This document shows, piece after piece, positions 1 to 6,449 of a stretch of DNA of 38,489 bases. Both the position numbers and the translations under genes were made by a program. The notes beneath the pieces were generated by a model. The model was not told the origin of the DNA, did not search any database, and saw nothing but the letters and a program-made list of their open reading frames with translations. This DNA is from an uncultured Prevotella sp. (lineage in GTDB: Bacteria > Bacteroidota > Bacteroidia > Bacteroidales > Bacteroidaceae), in the NCBI GenBank assembly GCA_905234845.1, contig CAJOIW010000022.1, positions 1 through 38,489 on the forward strand, given 5' to 3'. Within the stretch, counting starts at the first letter, position 1, and every line of letters starts with the position of its first letter.

Positions 1-95
1 ATGGTCCTGACGTTCCTGAGGGCAAGCAGAACTTCTTTGATGATGACGAGTGGCGTGAGGAGGACATCCTGCTGAACGTTAATCCTTGGGAGTGA
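1..95 (+). CDS. C-terminal fragment of a small acidic protein
   Basis: The reading frame enters at the window edge (first full codon at position 3) and stops with TGA at 93-95, leaving 30 residues. The visible part is very acidic, with a DDDEW segment, and ends in NVNPWE. I do not recognise a domain. The composition resembles the complete 56-residue protein at 3284-3454, which also has a DDD-W-D tract near its C-terminus, so the two may belong to one family of small acidic proteins encoded beside surface-protein genes. The start is outside the window. Function unknown. Confidence 0.5.
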   Translation, partial: GPDVPEGKQNFFDDDEWREEDILLNVNPWE

Positions 96-96
96 C

Positions 97-180
97 CCCC
101 TCCCTACTCCCCGAAGGAGAGGAAACTATCCAACGTTAGCGTTAGGAGAGAAATGAAGAATGAAGAGTGAGGAGTGAAGG
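97..180. repeat. Two degenerate short repeats in the leader of the DUF4105 gene
   Basis: Positions 97-125 are a pyrimidine-rich stretch followed by GGAGAGGAAAC, like half of the CCCTCTCC palindromic element at 32765-32872. Positions 150-180 are a run of GAATGAAGAGTGAGGAGTG type, like the GATGAGG repeats at 9093-9140. Together they fill almost the whole gap before the gene at 182. Confidence 0.5.
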
Positions 181-181
181 G

Positions 182-1375
182 ATGCGGTATGCCGTGAATG
201 TCATATTGCTCATGCTTGCCATTCTCCGAGTGGGGAATGTTCCGGCAAAAGGGTTGCCTGCAGATACATTGGCAACTGATAGCAGCAATTTCGTTACTGC
301 CAGCTTGCTCATTGGCTCACCACTACCCGCTATTTATTCTGTTTTCGGTCACGCCACGTTGCGCATGGAGTGTCCGACGTATCAATTAGACAACGTGTTC
401 ACTTTTGAAAGTGACCCCGACATCAGTGGATTCATGACGGGCGTGGCTGGTAAGGCAAAGGCTAAGTTCGTGGCGATTCCTGCGCAAATGTATATTAACG
501 ATGCGCAAAAGCTCGGTCGGGAGTTGTGGCAATACAAGCTGAACCTGACTCCAGATGAGAAGAAAGAGTTTTGGCGGCTGCTTGACCATGAGACAATGGC
601 TGGTGCTTACAGGCATTTCAATCTGCTCTACACCAATTGTCTGACAACAGCCATCACAACGATGCAGCGAAGCCTTATTGGTGAGCATTTCGAGTGGGGA
701 CCGATGCGCTATCCCATGACACTCTGCGACGGTGATCTTTTCAGGTTGTCAGTACAGCATGTGCCTTGGTCAGAGTTTGTTTATGTGACCTTTGAGGGAA
801 CGGCCTATGATCGTTATTCTCCAACCGAGAACCGGCTTTTTCCGCAGATGGTTATCTCCTTGTTGCAAGATGCAAGTTTTGTGAATGACAGCACGGGAGA
901 ACGTCGTCCCGTATTGGCTGATAACGGGTTGATGGTGTTGAAGGGAAGACCATTAGAAACACCGTCCTTTACTCCTGTAATAGCCTTCTCTGCATTGCTT
1001 GTGTTGACATTGCTCATCACATTGGCAGAATGGTTGTTGCGGTGGCGGCGAATAGCAAAGATTTACGACATTGTGCTGTTCACGGCTCAGGCTTTCGTGG
1101 GGCTACTGATATTCTATGTAGCATTCTTTTCAGAGCTTTTTCCCGGCAAGTGGAATTGGTATCTCGTGGCTTTCTTTCCTGTGCCGTTGCTCATCTGGTT
1201 GTATTCGCGGAAAGGCCGTCCTGTCAGGAAATGCTGGTTGTGGTATAGCGCGGTGTTGGTGCTGTTTCTTTTGGCAACGCCTTTCTTTGGCGCGCTTGAC
1301 CTTCCCCACCAACTGATTACGGCCTCGCTGCTGGTAAGAAGTTTGTGGCACGGTGTGAAGATGAAGACAAAATGA
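182..1375 (+). CDS. DUF4105 membrane protein, Lnb-like candidate
   Basis: Protein of 397 residues with an N-terminal signal or anchor segment (about 1-22), a periplasmic DUF4105 domain (about 35-260) and four or five hydrophobic helices from about 270 to the end. The domain shows the expected His in FGHATLRM (His57) and Cys in YTNC (Cys153), a pair that would suit a thiol-dependent acyltransferase or peptidase. From memory, this family includes Lnb, reported as the lipoprotein N-acyltransferase of Bacteroides; this protein could have that role, but paralogs exist and I cannot choose between them. Start: a GTG at 167 is in frame, but the ATG at 182 follows a GAAGGG purine run and begins the signal segment directly, so I prefer 182. 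The next gene follows after 30 bp on the same strand. Confidence 0.8.
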   Translation: MRYAVNVILLMLAILRVGNVPAKGLPADTLATDSSNFVTASLLIGSPLPAIYSVFGHATLRMECPTYQLDNVFTFESDPDISGFMTGVAGKAKAKFVAIPAQMYINDAQKLGRELWQYKLNLTPDEKKEFWRLLDHETMAGAYRHFNLLYTNCLTTAITTMQRSLIGEHFEWGPMRYPMTLCDGDLFRLSVQHVPWSEFVYVTFEGTAYDRYSPTENRLFPQMVISLLQDASFVNDSTGERRPVLADNGLMVLKGRPLETPSFTPVIAFSALLVLTLLITLAEWLLRWRRIAKIYDIVLFTAQAFVGLLIFYVAFFSELFPGKWNWYLVAFFPVPLLIWLYSRKGRPVRKCWLWYSAVLVLFLLATPFFGALDLPHQLITASLLVRSLWHGVKMKTK

Positions 1376-1405
1376 CATAAGAACATAATAGTTTAAAGAA
1401 ATTTA

Positions 1406-3271
1406 ATGATGACGAAAATGAAGACATTAAGATTTGGTTTAAGTAACTGGTATCGTGTTGTGATGTTTATTTTCATGACAATACCTCTGAACGCTGTAGC
1501 TGGTGGCAGTACAAGTACGTATTATTATAGAGCTACAGCTAATATTTCTCCGTCGGGAAGTGGTAAGGTGTATGTTGACACATCGTCGACCGATAATCCG
1601 AATTACCAAACTTCTTCAACCAAGACTGGCAACCAAACGGCTGGTAGTGATGGTGCGCAGGTAACCTTCTATTATTATGCGCAGGCTAATAACGGCTACA
1701 TTTTCGACCATTGGGCAAAAAGCTCTGCAAATGGTGAATCAGTAAGTGAGAATCCAAGCTTCAGTGTTACTGAGACGGTTGAATCCAAAAGTTCAAACTC
1801 CCCAACCTCGTTTACCTATTATGCGGTATTTAAAAAACAAACAGGTCTTGTAAAGGTGAATTCAGCGGACAACAGCAGAGGCTCTGTAGACATCAGCGAT
1901 CCCGATAATGGGAATGGTGACCAGGTAACGCTCACGGCTTACCCCGATGTGTCGAATGGTGTCGTATTCCTTGGTTGGCGGAAGGGCAGTGCTACGTCGG
2001 GTGCTTATGTGTCGACGGATAATCCTTATACGCTTACGGTTAGCTCAGAAACTCAAGGAACCTATTATGCTTGTTTCAGCGCGCCGTTGGAACGCGTATA
2101 TGTACGCCTCAAGAATAATCGTACGGGCAGATTCCTCAGTCTCTACGGAAATCAGCTCGCCACTATTCATCAGACAACCATTAGCAATACTACGATTAAT
2201 GACGGTTACACTTTTACCAATAGTTTGAAAATGATTTCAGCAGCCGATGCGCAGGGAAATCCGACTACGGTTTTCTTGAGATCGGGTAATCCTTCTGGTG
2301 TCGGTGTCACTACTAATGCTAATCTCACTTTACAAGAAGTTTCTTTTAATCCGACACTTCAAAGTAGCAAAAGTCTGACCATGACACTCATGGCAGACGG
2401 AACCTATCAGATTTTTACAGAAGGCAGCGTAACAATATCAAACAACACCATTAACTTCACCTCTTTTCTCTGCGATGACGAATCAGGTTGGGCTGTGATG
2501 AAAATCATGGAAGAACCAGACACATGGAGTGTCTATGTACTTGACGAGAATACGGTTGACGGTGCCTTCGGTGCGAATACAAAGGCGAAGTACACCCGTG
2601 ACGGGAAATACTATACGACAATGTTTACGACCTTCCCATATCAACTGCTTGACGGGGTTAAAGCCTACTATCTGCTGGCATCTGATGAGACTTCTTATAA
2701 TGAGGCCACCAATACCGTGACATTCGCTGAGGTTACTACGGGTAAGGTCCCGGCGAATACTGCCGTCATCCTTGAGTGTATTAATGTCCAAAATACCAGT
2801 GGAACTACTGTTACTAACCGCCTGCTCCCTCTGACGGAAACGGTAGCGCCGATTGTTGGTGAAAGTGCAAATCTATTAAAAGGCTATGCTTCTCTAAACG
2901 GTTCTACCGTTGCGAATGACAGGGATCGTATGTATGTGCTTTCCGTTAATGGCGACAAGCTTGGTTTCTTCCACTACAGTAAAAATACCATGAATCCTAA
3001 CAAGGCTTATCTGGCGTTGCCTGAGAGTATTGACGATAATCCGTTGGCTAAAACCATGACCTTTGCCTTTGGTCAGGAAGATGCAACGGGAATTTCAATA
3101 GCTCATAGTTCAGAGTCTATAGTCCATAGTTATGACGATACCGTCTACGACTTGCAAGGACGTAAAATAGTCCATAGTTCAGAGTCCATAGCTCATAATC
3201 CCAATGCGTCTAATTCTCAATTACGGCCAGGTATCTATATTGTGAATGGTAAAAAGATTGTCATTAAATAA
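1406..3271 (+). CDS. Secreted repeat-domain surface protein with InlB-like B repeats
   Basis: Protein of 621 residues with a signal peptide (about 1-33, ending near NAVAGG). Residues about 40-230 hold two or three beta-rich modules with patterns such as GYIFDHWAK, VVFLGWRKG and YYACF, typical of divergent InlB B-repeat (Listeria-Bacteroides) domains that mediate surface interactions. The middle is Thr/Ser-rich and has no motif I know. The C-terminus reads VYDLQGRKI ... GIYIVNGKKIVIK, the sorting-tail style common in Bacteroidota secreted proteins. That tail is interrupted by two copies of a SSESI-type repeat (DNA at 3097-3131 and 3167-3199). Probably exported and cell-surface attached; ligand unknown. 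It lies 30 bp after the DUF4105 gene and 12 bp before the small gene at 3284, so the three may be co-transcribed. Confidence 0.75.
   Translation: MMTKMKTLRFGLSNWYRVVMFIFMTIPLNAVAGGSTSTYYYRATANISPSGSGKVYVDTSSTDNPNYQTSSTKTGNQTAGSDGAQVTFYYYAQANNGYIFDHWAKSSANGESVSENPSFSVTETVESKSSNSPTSFTYYAVFKKQTGLVKVNSADNSRGSVDISDPDNGNGDQVTLTAYPDVSNGVVFLGWRKGSATSGAYVSTDNPYTLTVSSETQGTYYACFSAPLERVYVRLKNNRTGRFLSLYGNQLATIHQTTISNTTINDGYTFTNSLKMISAADAQGNPTTVFLRSGNPSGVGVTTNANLTLQEVSFNPTLQSSKSLTMTLMADGTYQIFTEGSVTISNNTINFTSFLCDDESGWAVMKIMEEPDTWSVYVLDENTVDGAFGANTKAKYTRDGKYYTTMFTTFPYQLLDGVKAYYLLASDETSYNEATNTVTFAEVTTGKVPANTAVILECINVQNTSGTTVTNRLLPLTETVAPIVGESANLLKGYASLNGSTVANDRDRMYVLSVNGDKLGFFHYSKNTMNPNKAYLALPESIDDNPLAKTMTFAFGQEDATGISIAHSSESIVHSYDDTVYDLQGRKIVHSSESIAHNPNASNSQLRPGIYIVNGKKIVIK
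3097..3199 (+). repeat. Paired CATAGTTCAGAGTC-type repeats inside the surface-protein tail
   Basis: Two related segments, 3097-3131 and 3167-3199, both built from CATAGTTCAGAGT plus ATAGTCCATAG or ATAGCTCATA blocks. They are separated by the sorting-tail core VYDLQGRK. Both stay in frame and add IAHSSESIVHS-like peptide that does not belong to the tail motif. Confidence 0.6.
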
Positions 3272-3283
3272 CATTGTGTCAGT

Positions 3284-3454
3284 ATGGAAAGCAAATTAAT
3301 ATATCTCGTTCCGCAAATAGAAATCATCCGCCTACCCGAACCCCTTATGCTTGACCTGCCGGTCAGCAATGCGGAGGTTGACGACGAGGCCGCTAAGCAG
3401 AGCATTAACGATGATGATTGGATTGACGAGTCATCGTCAGCCTTTCACGACTAA
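3284..3454 (+). CDS. Small acidic hypothetical protein (56 aa)
   Basis: ATG at 3284, TAA at 3452-3454, 56 residues. The N-terminal half is hydrophobic to neutral with a YLVPQIEIIRLPEPLML segment; the C-terminal half is strongly acidic (VDDEAAKQ, INDDDWIDE). It has no signal peptide, transmembrane helix or Cys. It starts 12 bp after the stop of the surface protein, so it is probably co-transcribed and perhaps translationally coupled. The partial frame at 1-95 has a similar acidic end. Small proteins of this kind, a hydrophobic IEVI-like start and an acidic tail, recur in Prevotella as far as I recall, but I know no function. The length and the clean operon position support it being real; proteomics would be needed to confirm. 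Confidence 0.55.
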   Translation: MESKLIYLVPQIEIIRLPEPLMLDLPVSNAEVDDEAAKQSINDDDWIDESSSAFHD

Positions 3455-3479
3455 TATGCAGGGCTGCCATGCCCGTATA

Positions 3480-3508
3480 CTTCGGATAACTATAATGGTC
3501 ATCCGAAG
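3480..3508. terminator. Possible stem-loop after the small acidic gene
   Basis: CTTCGGATAAC (3480-3490) pairs with GTCATCCGAAG (3498-3508) around a 7-nt loop, with one mismatch. There is no following T run, so it may be a 3' stabilising hairpin rather than an intrinsic terminator. It lies just before the MITE insertion site. Confidence 0.4.
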
Positions 3509-3512
3509 CAAA

Positions 3513-3812
3513 TAAATAAAGTATTGGTGTCCGGTAAAAATCGGCCTGCTAAGGCTAACAGCTCATAGCCCAGGGCATCGCCCTGGGTAAAGGTGCGCGT
3601 AAATTGCGCCCTGAAAGGGCAAAAGCATTGACCCTCAACGCTTTTGCCCTTTCAGGGCGAATGTCATATGTTCGCCTTACCCAGAGCGGTGCTCTGGGCT
3701 GGGTGGAATTGGCCTTGCAGGCCACCTTTACAAGCCTCAGAGATAATCCCTTTGTCTATAGAACCTTCGGATTAACAAGTCTAAAATTTAGCGGACACCA
3801 ATATAAATAAAG
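3513..3812. mobile_element. 282-bp MITE with 17-bp terminal inverted repeats and 9-bp target duplication
   Basis: The element runs 3522-3803. Its ends are TATTGGTGTCCGGTAAA (3522-3538) and the near-exact inverse at 3787-3803. TAAATAAAG is present directly on both sides (3513-3521 and 3804-3812), a 9-bp target-site duplication. Inside, the whole element folds back on itself: two perfect 20-bp arms at 3607-3626 and 3640-3659 (GCCCTGAAAGGGC core), flanked by matching CCCAGGGC / GCTCTGGG arms and GGCCTGC / GCAGGCC arms. It has no transposase, so it would be moved in trans. A 68-residue open frame inside it is a by-product of the palindromes. Confidence 0.85.
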
Positions 3813-3849
3813 AGGATATGCCAGTAAAAGGCTATATCCTCTTTTCTCT
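3811..3849. terminator. Bidirectional intrinsic terminator
   Basis: AGAGGATAT (3811-3819) plus GCC pairs with GGC plus ATATCCTCT (3834-3842) with one bulge, around a short AGTAAAA loop. On the + strand it is followed by TTTTCTCTT; on the - strand by a TTTATTTATAT run. It can end both the rightward surface-protein operon and the leftward btu operon. The MITE sits between it and the rightward genes. Confidence 0.7.
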
Positions 3850-3878
3850 TCTCAAGTTTTATGTGGTATAGATAAGTG

Positions 3879-3966
3879 AAACGTGGTGTTTCTTATGCAT
3901 AAACGTGGTGTTTATTATATGAAAACGTGGCGTTTATCATGTAAAAACGTGGTGTTTTTAGCGTGA
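3879..3966. repeat. Array A: four 22-bp units with AAACGTGGTGTTT dyads
   Basis: Four consecutive units of exactly 22 bp start at 3879, 3901, 3923 and 3945. Each begins with the 13-mer AAACGTGGTGTTT (third copy has C for T at position 9), an imperfect dyad of the form AAA-N7-TTT, followed by a 9-bp AT-rich spacer that differs in every unit. A weaker TATGTGGTATA precedes it at 3860-3870. The array lies between the terminator and the end of btuF. 22 bp is not a multiple of three, so it is not coding. Confidence 0.85.
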
Positions 3967-3974
3967 ATACTGCA

Positions 3975-5123
3975 TCATTTCGTGTAGTATCTTAGAGAAC
4001 CGAGGTGGAGTTCTGGGTGGAGGAGAATGATGAACTCTCGCAGAAGGAAATCGGGTCGAAAGGAGATTTCTTCGAAATAGGGTTGTTTGAGGGTATTGCA
4101 CTGGTAGACGTTTCCTGTCTGAAAGGCTCGTAGCATTTTGTAACCGTGGTATTCGGCGATAAGTTGTTGGGGGCTGAGCGGTCGGGAACCAGTATATTTG
4201 AAAGCCCAAATGTCGATGTGTGAGGCATGGGCGAGTACGGCTTCGGGTGATAGGGCGAGGGAGCCTGATTTAGAGAGATGAGGGTTGATGAGAGTAGTGG
4301 GTGGAGTTCCTCCTGCATCGGTAATGATTTGCGCGACAGAGGAGTTTCCGCCAGGTACGTACCAGACGGATCCCGTCTTGCGTTCGGTGAGGAGGACGGG
4401 GCGAGTTTTCGTCTTTTTCGCTATACTCTTTAGTGCATGATAGGTGCTGTCGACGACATGAAAGAGGGAGTCGGCCTCACGTTCTCGACCATAGAGAATT
4501 CCGTAGAACTTCATCCATTCGGCGCGTCCGAGGGCAGTAGGCTCCATGTATTCGGCAGCTTCGATGATGGGAATGTTGGTCTTTTCGATCATTCCGAATC
4601 CACCGCTATTTTCAAATGGTGAGACAATGAGGACCTGTGGGCGGAGGCTGACAATTTTTTCTATGTCGGGCGACATGCTGTTGCCGCAGTCGGCTATTCC
4701 TGATGAGTGTTGAGAGTTGAGAATTGAGGGGTGGATGTATTGTCTGTCGCACACACCCGTGATGGCTTTACCCGCATCGAGCCACTGGAGTAGCTGACAA
4801 TGGGCTGCGGTGAAGACGATGGAGCGGGTGACAGGGGTGGTGATGTTATAGGTGTGGAGAGTCTTTCCTTTGTGCCAAGGGTCTTTTAGGGTAACTATAG
4901 TATGGTCGCTGTATCTTACCATGACAATATTACGCGCATACTTCATGGGGATGAGAGTTCCCTTTTCCCCATTGCGTGAAGAGGCGAATAAGGTTGCAGA
5001 ATCCTCGATTACTGTGCTTTTGTGCGTAAGGTGGGATTCTCCTGATGAGGTAGAAGGAGCCTTTGGAGATTGTTGGCAGGCCGCAAGGAAGGAAAGCAGC
5101 AGAAGTAGCGGTTTATAGGTCAT
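3975..5123 (-). CDS. btuF: Cobalamin-binding periplasmic lipoprotein (BtuF-like)
   Basis: Protein of 382 residues with a lipoprotein signal peptide (lipobox LAAC, Cys16), then a Pro/Ser linker and a Peripla_BP_2 (TroA/BtuF type) fold. Visible family landmarks are SIVFTAAHCQLLQWLDAG (about 100-117), a VSLRPQVLIVSPFE strand (about 158-172) and the C-lobe pattern RPVLLTERKTGSVWYVPGG. It would capture vitamin B12 in the periplasm and pass it to a BtuCD ABC importer; no permease or ATPase gene is in the window. It is the third gene behind the cobalamin riboswitch, after btuB and btuG, separated from btuG by about 190 bp holding a long inverted repeat. An in-frame repeat (DNA 4701-4737) adds the peptide HPSILNSQHSSG. 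Binding of iron-siderophore or heme is the family alternative, but the context favours cobalamin. Confidence 0.82.
   Translation of the reverse strand: MTYKPLLLLLSFLAACQQSPKAPSTSSGESHLTHKSTVIEDSATLFASSRNGEKGTLIPMKYARNIVMVRYSDHTIVTLKDPWHKGKTLHTYNITTPVTRSIVFTAAHCQLLQWLDAGKAITGVCDRQYIHPSILNSQHSSGIADCGNSMSPDIEKIVSLRPQVLIVSPFENSGGFGMIEKTNIPIIEAAEYMEPTALGRAEWMKFYGILYGREREADSLFHVVDSTYHALKSIAKKTKTRPVLLTERKTGSVWYVPGGNSSVAQIITDAGGTPPTTLINPHLSKSGSLALSPEAVLAHASHIDIWAFKYTGSRPLSPQQLIAEYHGYKMLRAFQTGNVYQCNTLKQPYFEEISFRPDFLLREFIILLHPELHLGSLRYYTK
4701..4737. repeat. TTGAGA-type short repeat inside btuF
   Basis: The + strand reads TGTTGAGAGTTGAGAATTGA, a degenerate 7-8 bp tandem. In frame in btuF it encodes HPSILNSQHSS between the conserved CDRQY segment and GIADCG, so it looks like an insertion into a surface loop. 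Confidence 0.5.
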
Positions 5124-5145
5124 GGTTACAGTAGGAAGAAATTTA

Positions 5146-5297
5146 TTTACTATTTAACAATTTACGATTTACAATTTATTAGTCTATTTTGTTATTTATC
5201 TATTTCTTCACAACAAAATGTCACTATGACGTTGTGCGGAGAATAGAATTGTAAAATCAATAAATAAATTGTAGATCGTAAATTGTTAAATAGTAAA
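5146..5297. repeat. 35-bp inverted repeat pair between btuG and btuF
   Basis: Left arm 5146-5180 and right arm 5263-5297 are inverse copies with 34 of 35 positions matching; the arms are built from TTTAACAATTTACGATTTA. They enclose 82 bp with a further inner pair, ATTTTGTT (5186-5193) and AACAAAAT (5212-5219). No open frame is inside. It could be a small MITE, a 3' stabilising structure for the upstream btuB-btuG message, or an invertible segment. Confidence 0.75.
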
Positions 5298-5314
5298 TTC
5301 ATTGTAAACCAATA

Positions 5315-6436
5315 TTAATTGACATAGATAAGAGTTCCTGGACTGGTGGCGCTTGTGGGGAACTGGCCGCAAAGGGTTCCGTCAGCTTTGTAGTGTACGA
5401 CATAGCCTGGCAGAGTGTAGCTGCCGTAGCCAGTATCGGGGTCTTTCGATAGTGAGGCAATGAAGATGTCACCGGTTTGTGCGATGGCTATTTGTGTCGG
5501 TTGGAACACCTCACTGCCGACAGCAAGGTCGGATAGGGTTGCCGTGCGTGTGTCGTAGACTTTATAGGTAGGCTGGTAGTATGGACTGCTGATGAGGAAG
5601 AGCTTGTCTTGGAACACAGCCATATAGGTTGCCGGTGCTATATCGGTGACATTATCGGAAGCGTCTATCTTCTGCACCAATTCTCCTGCATCATAGTAGT
5701 TACCCCATGAGCAGACATAGACGTTGTTGCCGACGGCGATGACTTGGTTGGGGTTGGCGTTTACGGTAATGTCTTTCTGCTTGGCAAGTGTCTGCGGGTT
5801 GAGTTTTACGACATTGGTGTTGTAGGTGTAGTCACTATTCCATGCGTTGCAGACATAGAGGCTGCCATTGGCTGCGGTAATGCCTTCAAGGTTTGCTCCG
5901 ATGACTTCAGAGGTGGCGACAACTTCTCCTGTCGCAATTTTTATCTTGGTTACTTTTCCCGTATAAGATGTGGCATAGAGGTATCCGCCTGTGGCGCACA
6001 ACTCACGCGGTTGGCTAATGCTGATAGGGGAGCCTGCTTTCAACGTTTTCAGGTCAACAACCTCAATCCGGTTCTCGTCGGTAGATGCAATGAAGAGCTT
6101 CTTGTCTGCGATGATAGCATGATTGGGTGTGCCGCCGAGTGACCGTCCGTTGACCGTCTCAAAAACGTTAGATGTAAGTGTGCCTGAAGCGGCATCCCAG
6201 TAGTCAAGGGAACCATTGATGTTAGCAAAATAGCTGCCTTCGTTGAGAATAAGTAGTCCTTTGGTTACGATTTGTCCTTCAACCAACCCTCCATTGTCAT
6301 CGTCATCGTCGTGACAAGAAGAAAGGGTAAGGGATGAAAGACACAGGATGAGTACTGTGCAGAACAGGGTGGATGTGGTCTTTAGCGTGGCATGCCACGT
6401 CCCTACATGCAGATTGGTTTTGTTTTTTGTTTCCAT
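5315..6436 (-). CDS. btuG: Surface cobalamin-binding beta-propeller lipoprotein (BtuG-like)
   Basis: Protein of 373 residues. The signal peptide ends in the lipobox LSSC (Cys41), followed at once by HDDDDDN, the acidic surface-export signal of Bacteroidota lipoproteins. The remainder is a YncE/DUF5074-type beta-propeller with repeating blades (for example IIADKKLFIASTDENRIEVV, YLYATSYTGKVTKI, NNVYVCSWGN). In Bacteroides the BtuG protein has this architecture, sits on the outer surface over BtuB and binds B12 extremely tightly. The gene is 13 bp downstream of the btuB stop in the riboswitch-led operon, which strongly supports this role. Oddity: residues 10-19 (HVGTWHATLK) in the signal peptide n-region come from a GTGGCATGCCAC palindromic repeat, giving an unusually long leader. 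Confidence 0.87.
   Translation of the reverse strand: METKNKTNLHVGTWHATLKTTSTLFCTVLILCLSSLTLSSCHDDDDDNGGLVEGQIVTKGLLILNEGSYFANINGSLDYWDAASGTLTSNVFETVNGRSLGGTPNHAIIADKKLFIASTDENRIEVVDLKTLKAGSPISISQPRELCATGGYLYATSYTGKVTKIKIATGEVVATSEVIGANLEGITAANGSLYVCNAWNSDYTYNTNVVKLNPQTLAKQKDITVNANPNQVIAVGNNVYVCSWGNYYDAGELVQKIDASDNVTDIAPATYMAVFQDKLFLISSPYYQPTYKVYDTRTATLSDLAVGSEVFQPTQIAIAQTGDIFIASLSKDPDTGYGSYTLPGYVVHYKADGTLCGQFPTSATSPGTLIYVN
6384..6409. repeat. GTGGCATGCCAC palindromic repeat inside the btuG signal peptide
   Basis: CGTGGCATGCCACG (6386-6399) is a perfect 14-bp palindrome followed by TCCCTACATG. It encodes HVGTWHA in the n-region of the BtuG leader. I believe this sequence recurs in Prevotella genomes, but only this copy is visible here. 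Confidence 0.5.
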
Positions 6437-6449
6437 AGTTGTTTTTTAT

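Noticed and set aside
3604..3810. 68-residue open frame in the 3.6-kb intergenic region
   Set aside because: It lies wholly in the fold-back MITE; its length results from the palindromic arms, and it has no homology pattern I know.
5744..6142. 132-residue + strand open frame opposite btuG
   Set aside because: Antisense shadow of the propeller repeats; biased to Gly/Val/Cys, no independent support.
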